Source: Tieghemiomyces parasiticus (Eukaryota; Kickxellomycota; Dimargaritomycetes; Dimargaritales; Dimargaritaceae). Taken from it: DNA of 11,233 nt. The notes below the pieces were generated by a model. That model worked only from the letters and a program-made list of their open reading frames with translations. It had not been told where the DNA came from and made no database searches. Shown one piece after another: positions 1 through 7,710 of this stretch (position 1 is the first letter of the stretch; the number at the start of each line of letters is the position of its first letter). The stretch is taken from NCBI GenBank assembly GCA_027575765.1, contig JANBPT010001290.1, positions 1 to 11,233 on the forward strand. Reading direction: 5' to 3'. Made by a program: the position numbers and the translations under genes.

Positions 1-298
1 GGATTACCTAAAAAGCGGAAGGGGGGAGGTGAGAAGTAGGGGTAGGGGAGGTTCTATATGCTGTGGCCCTGCATCCTATACGGAGCAGGCCCAATCGCAT
101 GCGAGCGGATATAATGGACTTCCCGAAATAGGAATGAGTCCAGGCGGGGTATCGCCTGTAGCCCCATAACTCTCCGCGTATCTAGGCCTGTCAGTTGCTT
201 TGGACGGACACATAGTTTATTGGGGAGCAGGGTTGATGAATCATACGCTGGGCATACGATGGCCGTTTCGCTCGCTCTGCTTGGACCGACGGCTCAGA

Positions 299-308
299 GG
301 GGGGGGGG
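299..308. repeat. G10 mononucleotide run
   Basis: Ten consecutive G bases. Similar runs of C or G occur at 6619-6628 (C10) and 10806-10816 (G11), all in non-coding DNA. Such runs are prone to length change and sequencing error. Confidence 0.85.
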
Positions 309-1051
309 TCTCCAGCCATTGAAGGGGGCTCCTAAAACCTTATATTCCGCGGCTGCGCTCCGAACCAATCGCTCGCTCCGTCTGGAAACCGTTCCCGGCC
401 TATTGGTGTATGTATGGCATCAAGTTGTCCCCCACCCATCTCTCTCCAAGACATTGGCCCGTGGCCCTGATCTAACCGCCTCACCCTCCAGTACCCGCCG
501 CCCCCATGTGCAAACGCAAGTAGGGTTGTAGGGCGATGAGGGGGACGGGCAGGGGATTTGGGTTCCGCTCGTCTGCGCCAATACCATTCAAGATGAAACG
601 TTAGCTGCCATCGATATCGGAGCCTCGACTAAGCCAGACACATTGACACGAGAGCCCTTGGCCGGGCATTACTATACGCCAGAAGGTGTGTGTAGGGAAA
701 GGGAGAGGCACGTGGTGACTTGCTATCTACGAGGTGCCCCTGTAAATCGCCATCCGTCTTATCCTTATTTCGTCTCAACTGCCTATAATCGCAGCGCAAT
801 CGGAAGCCACTTGAACCGATAACGATAAGGGCTGAAAATAAGGATACTAAAAAAAACAATATGATTGGGAGCTGTGTGCTTGTGGGTCCGTGTTACCATA
901 AAGGCTGATCGAGTAGTGCATGTAAAGTCTCCACGGATCCGTTCGTCGACAGCGAGCCCGCACGAGAGTTTCATCTCTCTTTCCCTAATCATGTGGAACC
1001 ACGCCGCAACCCTATCTCACTATATCTTCCGCGTCCATATTGTGCGATAAG

Positions 1052-1139
1052 GGCAGGCACGGCGATAGTGCCTGTCACGGGCAGCAGCCTCCCCGCGCCG
1101 CCGGGGCATTGATAGGGACCCGCCACAGTCTCAAGTGGC
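1052..1139. other. Three adjacent small hairpins
   Basis: Hairpin 1 pairs 1052-1060 with 1068-1076: nine pairs including one G-U, with the 7-nt loop GGCGATA. Hairpin 2 pairs CCCCG (1091-1095) with CGGGG (1102-1106). Hairpin 3 pairs GCCAC (1122-1126) with GTGGC (1135-1139). They could be a structured RNA or chance in GC-rich DNA. No known RNA family was recognised, and a tRNA was excluded because there is no T-arm motif. Confidence 0.3.
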
Positions 1140-1964
1140 TCAATCCACCCCTCTCTCACACACACACGCCCGTGCATGAATAGGATGGCGCCGATAACCC
1201 ATCTCGTGTCGTACGGGCCTGTGAATCTCTGGTGCGACGGCGATAACAGCTACGTGTCGCGACAGGCCCTAGGTCAGCTGGTGGAGACGGTCGAGCCGGC
1301 ACGTCCTGCCAAGTTTACCAACGGGAGCAGAGAACGTCGTCAGCCATCCTACAAGATAACCCACCATTCCATTCCTTCCGTGCCATCACTCCACGGGTAA
1401 CCGGTGGAGCGTTCATCATGGAGGCGATGTCGAAAAGATAACAGGCTAGAGTGCTTCGCAGCGTTATATGTGTAACAGTCACGAGAGCGGGCAATAGTGT
1501 ACGGCATCACTTGTCGTGGAATACGGTAGGTGCAGGTGTGAACCTTGAATTCACATATTCTCCTCCCCCTCTCTCTCACTCCGCCTATTTCGCGAGCGCC
1601 TAGCGCTGCACCAGGTGCGTTGGAGTAGAAGGTGAAGCTGCTGGGGGAGGGAGTGCGAGAATGGGCTTCAGGTCAGAGGCCGTGGCTAACGGTCGGCTCC
1701 GAGCACGCTGGATATGTAGAGGATGAGTTCGATGGGATAGTAGCCAATTGGTTGAATAATTCATCCTTAGTGGCAGGAGGGAGGGGGGAGATACAGGGCT
1801 GGTAGCTTCACGACACAGGCGACCGTTTGACTTCGAAACCCGCAAGAGGCTAAAGTCCGACCAGCCCTGAGGGCACCCCTGCATTCCTACGGAGGCTAAC
1901 CTTGTCCGGATTAGGCACTTCATCTTAGATTCACCATTGCCGACACACAGTCGTCGTCTCGCTC

Positions 1965-1970
<6 letters not shown>

Positions 1971-1998
<28 letters not shown>
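1971..1998. repeat. (TC)14 microsatellite
   Basis: Fourteen uninterrupted TC units, flanked by further imperfect CT-rich sequence. On the minus strand it reads as GA and creates an artificial Arg-Glu repeat in an otherwise unconvincing frame. It lies in gene-free DNA and is likely polymorphic in length. Confidence 0.95.
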
Positions 1999-2001
<3 letters not shown>

Positions 2002-2640
2002 CTCTGGCTGGAATCCACCACCGGTGAGCGGCTCCAAACACTAAAAACCATTGGTTAGACTATCATTGCCTACTGGCCAGGATCGATGTTAAGGATAAAG
2101 TAGGAGCGGATACCATTGCCTTGTAGGTTCCTAATAACTTATCGTCAAGCCGGAGGAGGGGCCCCCACTGGGCATGATCGCGTGGCCTATCTACCAAGCC
2201 ATCTCTACACAAGTCTAGCCTGTTGTACGTATCGAGAACCCTCCTCCCTGTACCATGATAAGGCCCCGGCGGAAGAATAGATCTACTTCGGGATGGATAT
2301 GATAAATAGAAATTGACAGAGCCAGGGCACTCATCACCTGCAATATGCCGGTAAACGGGGAAAGGGCCGGCCACATTAGCTAGCCATTCCGACTGGTCGG
2401 GTCGAGCACTGACATCTGACGGCAGCAGAACGTGAATGGTGACGGCTGAATAGTGTGGCGATCTTGTCTTGTTCAAAAGTGGGCCACTTTCTTGACGATG
2501 GTCCGTGGTAGCACCTTCGGATATGGCAGGCAGAGGACAATTGAGGACTGGGCCAGGTCCAATGTCGGCGAGGTGCTGGGCCGCTTCGACAGGCTACTTA
2601 TCTTTTCAATCCGAGTCAGGGGGGAGGGAAACCTTGATCA

Positions 2641-2691
2641 ATGTCATCGATCGCTTTGATTCATTTACATTTAAACACATCAAAGTGACAT
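2641..2691. repeat. Interrupted inverted repeat
   Basis: The 13-base right arm ATCAAAGTGACAT (2679-2691) pairs with ATGTCA (2641-2646) plus CTTTGAT (2654-2660), so the left arm carries a 7-nt bulge and the loop is AT-rich. It could be a protein-binding site or RNA stem. It lies about 630 bases upstream of the homeodomain gene, where no gene covers it. Confidence 0.4.
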
Positions 2692-2740
2692 CGAGAGAAC
2701 CTGCTTCGTATAATGGTGCCTAGCCGTACCAAGATTATTG

Positions 2741-3321
2741 CGGCTCCCGCACATTAGGTGTGGCCCGACCTGGTAGTTTGGGGTGGTGAAACGAAATGAT
2801 AGGAGGGGGTGGTTGCGGAACGGGGTGAAGGAGAGAGGGGGTGGGCGAATGAACACACCTTCCCCTCCCCTTTTTCTTTTTGCGAGTGCCGGCCCCATCT
2901 CGCCACTCACTGTACGATAAGCTATCGCCTCCTTCATCTATACTGTGGACATGGGCGCCCCCCTTTTTATTCTCGGCTACGCCCAATATCCCGTCCCGGT
3001 CTATTCCTAACCACTCACCGCGCCCCCTTTGTTCACTACCCATCCATCACCCCCCCCATCTTTCCGCCACCTGCCCTGTATTGCCATACTGATTGGAGCT
3101 ACCACCGCTTATCGGCCCACCTGATAACCTCGCCCCTCTATTTGACATCACCCTTCCACTACCGATATATAAAAAGACCTCATCCGCCCTCTGGTCTACT
3201 TCTACTGCCACAGCTCTGTCATTTCAACCCGCTCCACACACTGCCGTATCCAGCGTCATCACTAATCTTCCTCTCTGCCTTACATTACACTCTTTAATCT
3301 TAGACACACACACACGGCACC
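2741..3321 (+). promoter_or_regulatory. Pyrimidine-rich promoter and 5' leader of homeodomain gene
   Basis: From about 2860 to the start codon the plus strand is strongly enriched in C and T, a common feature of fungal promoters and leaders. This bias opens long but meaningless frames on both strands. The region contains a TATA box, and a short CA repeat just before the ATG. The ATG at 3322 has A at -3. Confidence 0.6.
3166..3176 (+). promoter_or_regulatory. TATA box of homeodomain gene
   Basis: TATATAAAAAG matches the TATA consensus very well and stands alone in a C/T-rich promoter. It lies about 146 bases upstream of the ATG at 3322, so a start site some 30-60 bases downstream would leave a leader of roughly 90-120 bases. 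Function is inferred from sequence and position. Confidence 0.65.
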
Positions 3322-4239
3322 ATGAGTACCATGGCTTCTACACCTGCGCCGGTCTACCCGGTCCCCACTTTTAAGCGCCGCTACCGCGCCACGCCCTATC
3401 AGGTGCGTCTCCTCGAGGCTTGCTTCCAGGACGACGAAACACCCGACGCCGCGCGCCGCGAATGGATCGCGACGCACGTGGACATGCCAGTCAAGTCGGT
3501 CCATATCTGGTTCCAGAACCGCCGGGCCAAGAAGAACCTCGAGCTGCGCAAGTCCGGCCAGCCCATCCCGCCGCGTTATCCGTCCCTGCACAATTTTAAA
3601 CGGTTTCTGGCTCTCCCCAATACCTATATTTTCTGCACTGCTGCCGGGTCGAAGCTCATCGCCGGTGGCAACGGTACCGAAAGTAATCCTTCACCCGCCC
3701 CGGTGGCGGCGACGGCGGCAACAGTGACCTCGGCGCCCGCCCCGGTTTCAACGGCCGCCGCCACCCAGTCGTCCCCCGCCAGTCCCGTCGTCCGCTCACA
3801 CCGCTACGCACCATACTCGCCTTATCAGGCCCGCTCCTGCCCGGCAACCGCCCACCCTTCCCCTCGTGCCCTGCCCTGCGATCACCAGGCCGCCACCGCC
3901 TCACCTTACTACCAGCCGGTCCCCCCACACCACCATCCCACTGCAACGTATCACCGCCAGACCAGCCACAGCGCTTCCGACTCGCCTGTTTCTTCGTCCC
4001 ACTCCCCGCTGTCCTTGAGCCCCGATTCCTGCTGCACCCCAACCGAGGACCACAGCGCCATCTCCCCGCTGGCCTCCCCGGCCTACTCGCCCTCCCTCCC
4101 CCCTTTCTCCTCCCTCGACATTACTTCCGCTGCTATTCCACGGTCTGTGGAGCTCCTGGCCAACGTCGCCCTCGATATTGCCGCCGAATCTACGACCAGC
4201 CATAACGCCAAGATGGATGTGGCTTTCCTGCTGTCATAG
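3322..4239 (+). CDS. Homeodomain transcription factor
   Basis: A 305-residue, single-exon protein, probably a nuclear sequence-specific DNA-binding regulator. The homeodomain spans about residues 16-75 and has the typical 60-residue length, not the longer TALE form. The canonical positions are all present: Arg5 (residue 20), Leu16 (31), Phe20 (35), and in helix 3 Trp48, Phe49, Gln50, Asn51 and Arg53 in WFQNRRAKK (63-71). Gln50 predicts binding to TAATTG/TAATTA-like sites. The rest is Ser/Pro/Ala-rich and probably disordered, with many Ser-Pro and Thr-Pro sites for proline-directed kinases and a His/Pro patch. The C-terminus has a likely amphipathic helix (about 275-288, SVELLANVALDIAAE) and ends AKMDVAFLLS, possibly an activation or partner-binding motif. 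The start was chosen for A at -3 and a TATA box 146 bases upstream; an in-frame Met4 is a weaker alternative. I cannot name an orthologue; the fungal Pho2/Yox1-type group is the natural comparison. Confidence 0.9.
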   Translation: MSTMASTPAPVYPVPTFKRRYRATPYQVRLLEACFQDDETPDAARREWIATHVDMPVKSVHIWFQNRRAKKNLELRKSGQPIPPRYPSLHNFKRFLALPNTYIFCTAAGSKLIAGGNGTESNPSPAPVAATAATVTSAPAPVSTAAATQSSPASPVVRSHRYAPYSPYQARSCPATAHPSPRALPCDHQAATASPYYQPVPPHHHPTATYHRQTSHSASDSPVSSSHSPLSLSPDSCCTPTEDHSAISPLASPAYSPSLPPFSSLDITSAAIPRSVELLANVALDIAAESTTSHNAKMDVAFLLS

Positions 4240-4247
4240 ATGACCAG

Positions 4248-4433
4248 GTGAGGCCTTACTCCCATCCCCTTCCTTCCCCGCCCTATTCATACACCCAAAC
4301 TGTACATTATCTGTAACATCCTCCCCCCCTCCGGCATTACACTCACACCCTCTTGCTTATTTTACACTGGGAACTTCTCCTCTGAACATATCTAGTAAAA
4401 AATAATTTAATACTATATTACTTTCTTACCCAG
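4248..4433 (+). other. Possible 3' UTR intron of homeodomain gene
   Basis: CAG|GTGAGG at 4245-4253 is a near-perfect splice donor eight bases after the TAG stop. A pyrimidine-rich acceptor, CTTTCTTACCCAG, ends at 4433, preceded by an AT-rich stretch with TTAATAC that could serve as branch site. If used, it removes 186 bases from the 3' untranslated region. The stop would lie only 8 bases before the junction, too close to trigger decay by the usual 50-base rule. The splice sites are seen; their use is inferred. Confidence 0.4.
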
Positions 4434-5151
4434 TGCATCAACTGGCCGTTTCCGTGTGCCAATGCCCTAGTTTGAAGGGGGAGTCCGCCACGGCTAGCAT
4501 AGGAAGCACTGTCGGGCTGCAGCCGACCGCCTTCCGCGCCATCGATAGAATGTCAAGGGCCTAAACAATCAGGCAAAAAGAGGAAGCCATGGACCAGGTG
4601 TATCCCTTCAGCAATGTGCGCAGACCTGATCAAGCCGGACCCGGCCGCCTATGTTGGCCTAGGAGGTTGCCAGGCAATCGCCGTTAAAAAACTAGGACGA
4701 AACTACCCCCTCACCCATTGAACAAGGTCCATAGGAGGATATGCTCTTTAATAGTCTCGCTCCACTTGGTCCACGCATCTCTCGTAAAGCCCATCACGCA
4801 ACCCTTTCGACCTACCTCCGGATGGCCACATCGTTCGCCATTTTTTTTTCTCTCTCTCTATTCCTTAGCCCGGCCCGCTAAGCAGTAGCGGCTCATCTCT
4901 CGCTCTTACCTAGCGACGCAGCTTGGTCAACCCTAGCCATACCGCCCTTTAAAAATACCCCTCCCGGCCACCTCCCCGCTTCCCCTCCCCCCCCCGCATT
5001 CCTATTTTTTTTTAGTTATATTTATCCACAACACTCGCGCTGTACGTTTCTCTCATCAGCGTATCCTTCGGGTCTTCCCAGATTCCCCCCATCCCACCGC
5101 TATATCCCTAGGGCTCGCATCTCCCACTCTACTCGCCTTTCTCCCCCCACC
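4434..5151 (+). promoter_or_regulatory. Intergenic region and promoter of EAF3-like gene
   Basis: No gene is supported here. TTTAAAAATA (4948-4957) and an AT-rich stretch at 5014-5024 are candidate core promoter elements, about 195 and 128 bases before the ATG. The plus strand is C/T-rich from about 4840, including a long C run after 4985. A 6-bp hairpin, CCGCTA-AGCAG-TAGCGG, lies at 4875-4891 and could be a dimeric factor site or chance. Confidence 0.5.
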
Positions 5152-6879
5152 ATGGGCAACGATCACGCACCATTGACCTTTAAAGACAATGAGAAAGTTC
5201 TCTGCTTCCACGGCCCCATGTTGTACGAGGCCAAGGTAAGACCGGTGCCCCGACCCTGGGTTTGCGAATCCCTAACTGGAAGGAGGGTAGAGGAAAGGCA
5301 GGATGGGTCGAAGACGGAGGTGTGAGACCAGGTTTCCTAAATCCGGTACCTTGCGGGGAAGCGCATCGCTTGCAGCCCGCTGAGCACCGCTAGACTCCCC
5401 TCGCGGCTCTTTAGCTCGTCGCGCCCGCCTCTACGCGCCACGTCCTTTTCATCGTGCCTTTCGCTCTACTCCACCGCGTCCCCACTCCCCTTTTCTTGTG
5501 TAGAACGCGAACTGCCCTTCCCCTTCACTGTACACCATCCTGTTATTTATTAATCAATTCCTGCCTCGTCGTTCTGTTCGCCTTTCTGCCGCTACTTCCA
5601 CCGCATCCCATATTCTCCATCCCATTCGACAGGTCCTCAAGGCGGACTACTGGACCGGCGAAGATTCCGACGAAGACGAGGAGGGCCCGCATTACCTAGT
5701 CCATTACAAGGGGTGGAAACAGACGTGGGACGAATGGGTGCCCGAGCCACGAGTACTTAAGTACGACGCCGAGAACCTGGACCGCCAGAAACGGCTCAAG
5801 GTTATGCATACCACCAAGAAGAAGACCTCGACGGCCGCGGCAGGTAGCGGCATCGCCCGGGGTGAAAAGATCAGCGGGAGTGGGAGCCAGAGTTCCACTG
5901 CCAACGTATCGCCCAGCGACCGTAGTCGGAAACGGCCTCGTGAGAGCGGCGGTGGTGGTGGTGGCGGCGGCGGCGGGTCGGGTGCGGCTGAGGGAAAATC
6001 CGGCCCGACTCACCCGATAGATGATGACGCGGCCAGTAGCGTGGGCGGTAGCGGCGGCTGGAGCGGGGACCACCCGCGGCGGGCGGAGGTCCGGATTCCT
6101 ATCCCCAACGCGCTTAAGTCGCAGCTCGTGGACGATTGGGAGCGGATCACCAAGGACCACCAGTTGGTCCCGCTCCCACGGTCGCCCACCGTTGCCGAAG
6201 TGTTCCAGCGGTACCAGCGATCAAAAGCTTACGATTACACCGACGGCAACTCCGAAGGCCATGCGGCGGACTCGGCTACATCCTCGGCAGCGGCTAGCTC
6301 AGTACCACCACCACCAAAGCGGCGAAACGGTCGGCAGGACCGGTACACCGAAGATGTTCTCGACGAGATCGTCGAGGGCCTCCAGCTCTACTTCAATACG
6401 GCCCTAGGGAACCTTCTGCTCTACCGGTTCGAGCGGCTGCAGTACGCAGATATATGTAAAAAGTACCCCGGTCGGCCCATGGTGGACATTTACGGCGCGG
6501 AACATCTGTTGCGGTTATTTGGTAGGTATTTCATTGAATGGGTGGATGGTAAATATTCTAGGTAATATTTCAGCAGCGTCAGGATGGGAGAGGAGCGCCA
6601 GCTCGGAATCAAAATCGACCCCCCCCCCTTCCTCCCTCCTCTAGACTGATCCGACCGTATGGGCTAATCATAATTCTTCTCCCGCCCTCTTCAATCACCT
6701 GGATATCAGTACGACTTCCATCCCTCCTTGCCCACACCCACATGGGATCAGAGACCCTGACAACGTTGAAAGAGCACCTTACCGATTTCCTGAGGTTCCT
6801 CCAGGCCCACGCGGACGAGTTTTTTGCGAGCGAATATGAAAACGCCAGTCCGGCATACATCTCCCTAGCTCGGAGCTGA
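5152..6879 (+). CDS. Eaf3/MRG15 chromodomain protein, three exons
   Basis: Spliced product of 380 aa from exons 5152-5235, 5633-6521 and 6710-6879. In known fungi Eaf3 is a subunit of the NuA4 acetyltransferase and the Rpd3S deacetylase and binds methylated histone H3 Lys36. The chromodomain covers about residues 9-75: VLCFHGPMLYEAK is followed by HYKGW and WDEWVPEPRVLKY. Tyr25, Tyr53, Trp56 and Trp60 match the aromatic cage of human MRG15 (Tyr26, Tyr46, Trp49, Trp53). A basic, Ser/Gly-rich linker has an NLS-like RSRKRPR (about 126-132) and ten Gly (134-143). The MRG domain runs from about 178 to the end, with LVDDWERIT, HLLRLF (319-324) and a C-terminal EHLTDFLRFL helix. Odd point: about 30 low-complexity residues (233-263) are inserted inside the MRG domain. 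The ATG has A at -3 and G at +4. Length fits the family (yeast Eaf3 about 400 aa, human about 320). Confidence 0.93.
5236..5632 (+). other. Intron 1 of EAF3-like gene
   Basis: A 397-base phase-0 intron, donor AAG|GTAAGA and acceptor CGACAG|GTC. It interrupts the chromodomain after Lys28 and joins YEAK to VLKADYW as expected for the family. The second half is strongly pyrimidine-rich. A frame at 5454-5699 within it and crossing into exon 2 is meaningless. Confidence 0.88.
6522..6709 (+). other. Intron 2 of EAF3-like gene
   Basis: A 188-base intron, donor TTTG|GTAGGT and acceptor ATATCAG|TA. A branch-like CTAATC lies at 6664-6669, about 40 bases before the acceptor. The split codon G|TA restores Val325, giving HLLRLF-V-RLP as in other MRG domains. 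If retained, the frame adds 14 residues and stops at 6565, deleting the last MRG helices. It contains a C10 run (6619-6628). Confidence 0.88.
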
Positions 6880-7270
6880 GTCCTGCCCGAATGGATCGAT
6901 GGACGGAACGGAACCACGCCAAGGCAGAGTTTAAAGGGCTCGTCACCCGCTACAGGACCGCTCTCGCCCCTAACCATTTCTCTCCGCCCTCTTTGGACCG
7001 TGTAGCAGCAGCTATCGAAAGGAGTCGGCAGTTAATGCCTCTTACGTATATAACTGCATAGCGGTTGGCCTTTCATATTTTCACCTTCGCCCTCATAGCG
7101 TTCTATCCGCTCGTCTCGACGCCTTCTATTAGACCTTTCTGGCCACTTCAAGTGCATCTACAAGCTGCCTCTCCTCCCGCTCGGCCGCGACACGCAGGTT
7201 CTCCTACGTCTACGTTTTACATCTAATCCGCCCTCCCCTCCCACCACTTCCCGCTCTACTTACTCGAAAG
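6880..7270. other. Non-coding, 3' flank of EAF3-like gene
   Basis: It begins just after the TGA stop at 6877-6879. No frame continues the MRG domain and no other gene is supported. Much of it is C/T-rich on the plus strand. It is probably 3' untranslated sequence and intergenic DNA. Confidence 0.55.
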
Positions 7271-7480
7271 TGTATTTTTAATAATAACAATAACCCCATA
7301 TATGATCTTACTAATATATAATTGGCGGACAGCGGTTAACATTCTTGGCCAGATAATAATCATTGTAGACTAATATTAGCTGTAATATTGGTCAGCAGTG
7401 GCCAACACTAACCGGGCATATCTTTGTAGGGTTTTGGCTGTAGACTAATATTTATTTTTTCCTTACTAATAAATGAAGGC
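7271..7480. promoter_or_regulatory. AT-rich block with clustered TAAT motifs
   Basis: This block is clearly more AT-rich than its surroundings. About ten TAAT/ATTA cores occur here, including TAATTG at 7319-7324 and the 10-bp palindrome CTAATATTAG (7370-7379). The 14-mer TGTAGACTAATATT occurs twice, at 7364-7377 and 7439-7452. TTGGTCA (7388-7394) and TGGCCAA (7399-7405) form a hairpin with loop GCAG. It may be a homeodomain-factor target, a 3' processing region, or merely AT-rich spacer. Confidence 0.35.
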
Positions 7481-7572
7481 TGGTTTTCAGGCTAGATAGG
7501 TAGGAGGTAAATAAATGGAGAGCGGGCTAACGGAAGGGGTCGGTACGAAGGATAGAGGAATGCTGTAATAAA
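7468..7572 (+). terminator. Three AATAAA hexamers
   Basis: AATAAA occurs at 7468-7473, 7510-7515 and 7567-7572. They could be polyadenylation signals for plus-strand transcripts from the EAF3-like gene, though they lie about 590-690 bases beyond its stop codon, which would be a long 3' UTR. The hexamers are seen; use is inferred. Confidence 0.25.
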
Positions 7573-7595
7573 TCGGCCGGCACAAAGGGGAATTG

Positions 7596-7710
7596 TGGTG
7601 CCCATACATGGAGGCTAGCACCAGCTGGTTAAAGTAGACGGACGGGGAGGGTGTATCGAGGTGAAAAAGTCAAGGGGCCACCTGGGGAGGTGGCGAGTGC
7701 TACGCACTTG
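7596..7710. other. Hairpin group in gene-free DNA
   Basis: Three stem-loops lie close together. The first pairs TGGTGC (7596-7601) with GCACCA (7618-7623) around an inner CCAT-AC-ATGG. The second is CCACCT-GGGG-AGGTGG (7678-7693). The third is CGAGTGC-TAC-GCACTTG (7694-7710) with one G-U pair, directly adjoining the second. This arrangement could belong to a structured RNA, but no known family was recognised. Confidence 0.3.

Larger units (their letters stand above)
1..2740. other. Gene-free stretch
   Basis: No reading frame on either strand gives a protein with recognisable domains, sensible composition or linked splice sites. The frames present are short, overlap each other on both strands, and one owes its length to a TC repeat. 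No tRNA B-box-like motif, snRNA or rRNA signature was found. The stretch holds a G run, a (TC)14 repeat and scattered inverted repeats, listed separately. A fast-evolving or many-exon gene, or a non-coding RNA, cannot be excluded by reading alone. Confidence 0.6.

Noticed and set aside
220..531. A 103-residue plus-strand frame.
   Set aside because: No domain, odd composition, no promoter or splice context; it includes a G10 run read as Gly. Typical chance frame.
1820..1860. A tRNA T-arm-like TTCGAAACC.
   Set aside because: It lacks the leading GG of the B box, and no acceptor, D or anticodon arms can be placed around it.
1600..2037. A 145-residue minus-strand frame with an Arg-Glu repeat.
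   Set aside because: The repeat is the translation of the (TC)14 microsatellite, and the remainder has no recognisable features.
2063..2476. A 137-residue minus-strand frame.
   Set aside because: Long enough to consider, but no domain, signal, coding bias or linked exon was visible. A homology search with no hit would confirm rejection.
2735..3374. Overlapping frames on both strands upstream of and over the homeodomain start.
   Set aside because: They arise from the C/T-biased promoter, which avoids stop codons; their Pro/Ser/Leu-rich translations are artefacts.
3656..4265. Minus-strand frames of 60-128 residues inside the homeodomain gene.
   Set aside because: Shadows of a GC-rich coding sequence.
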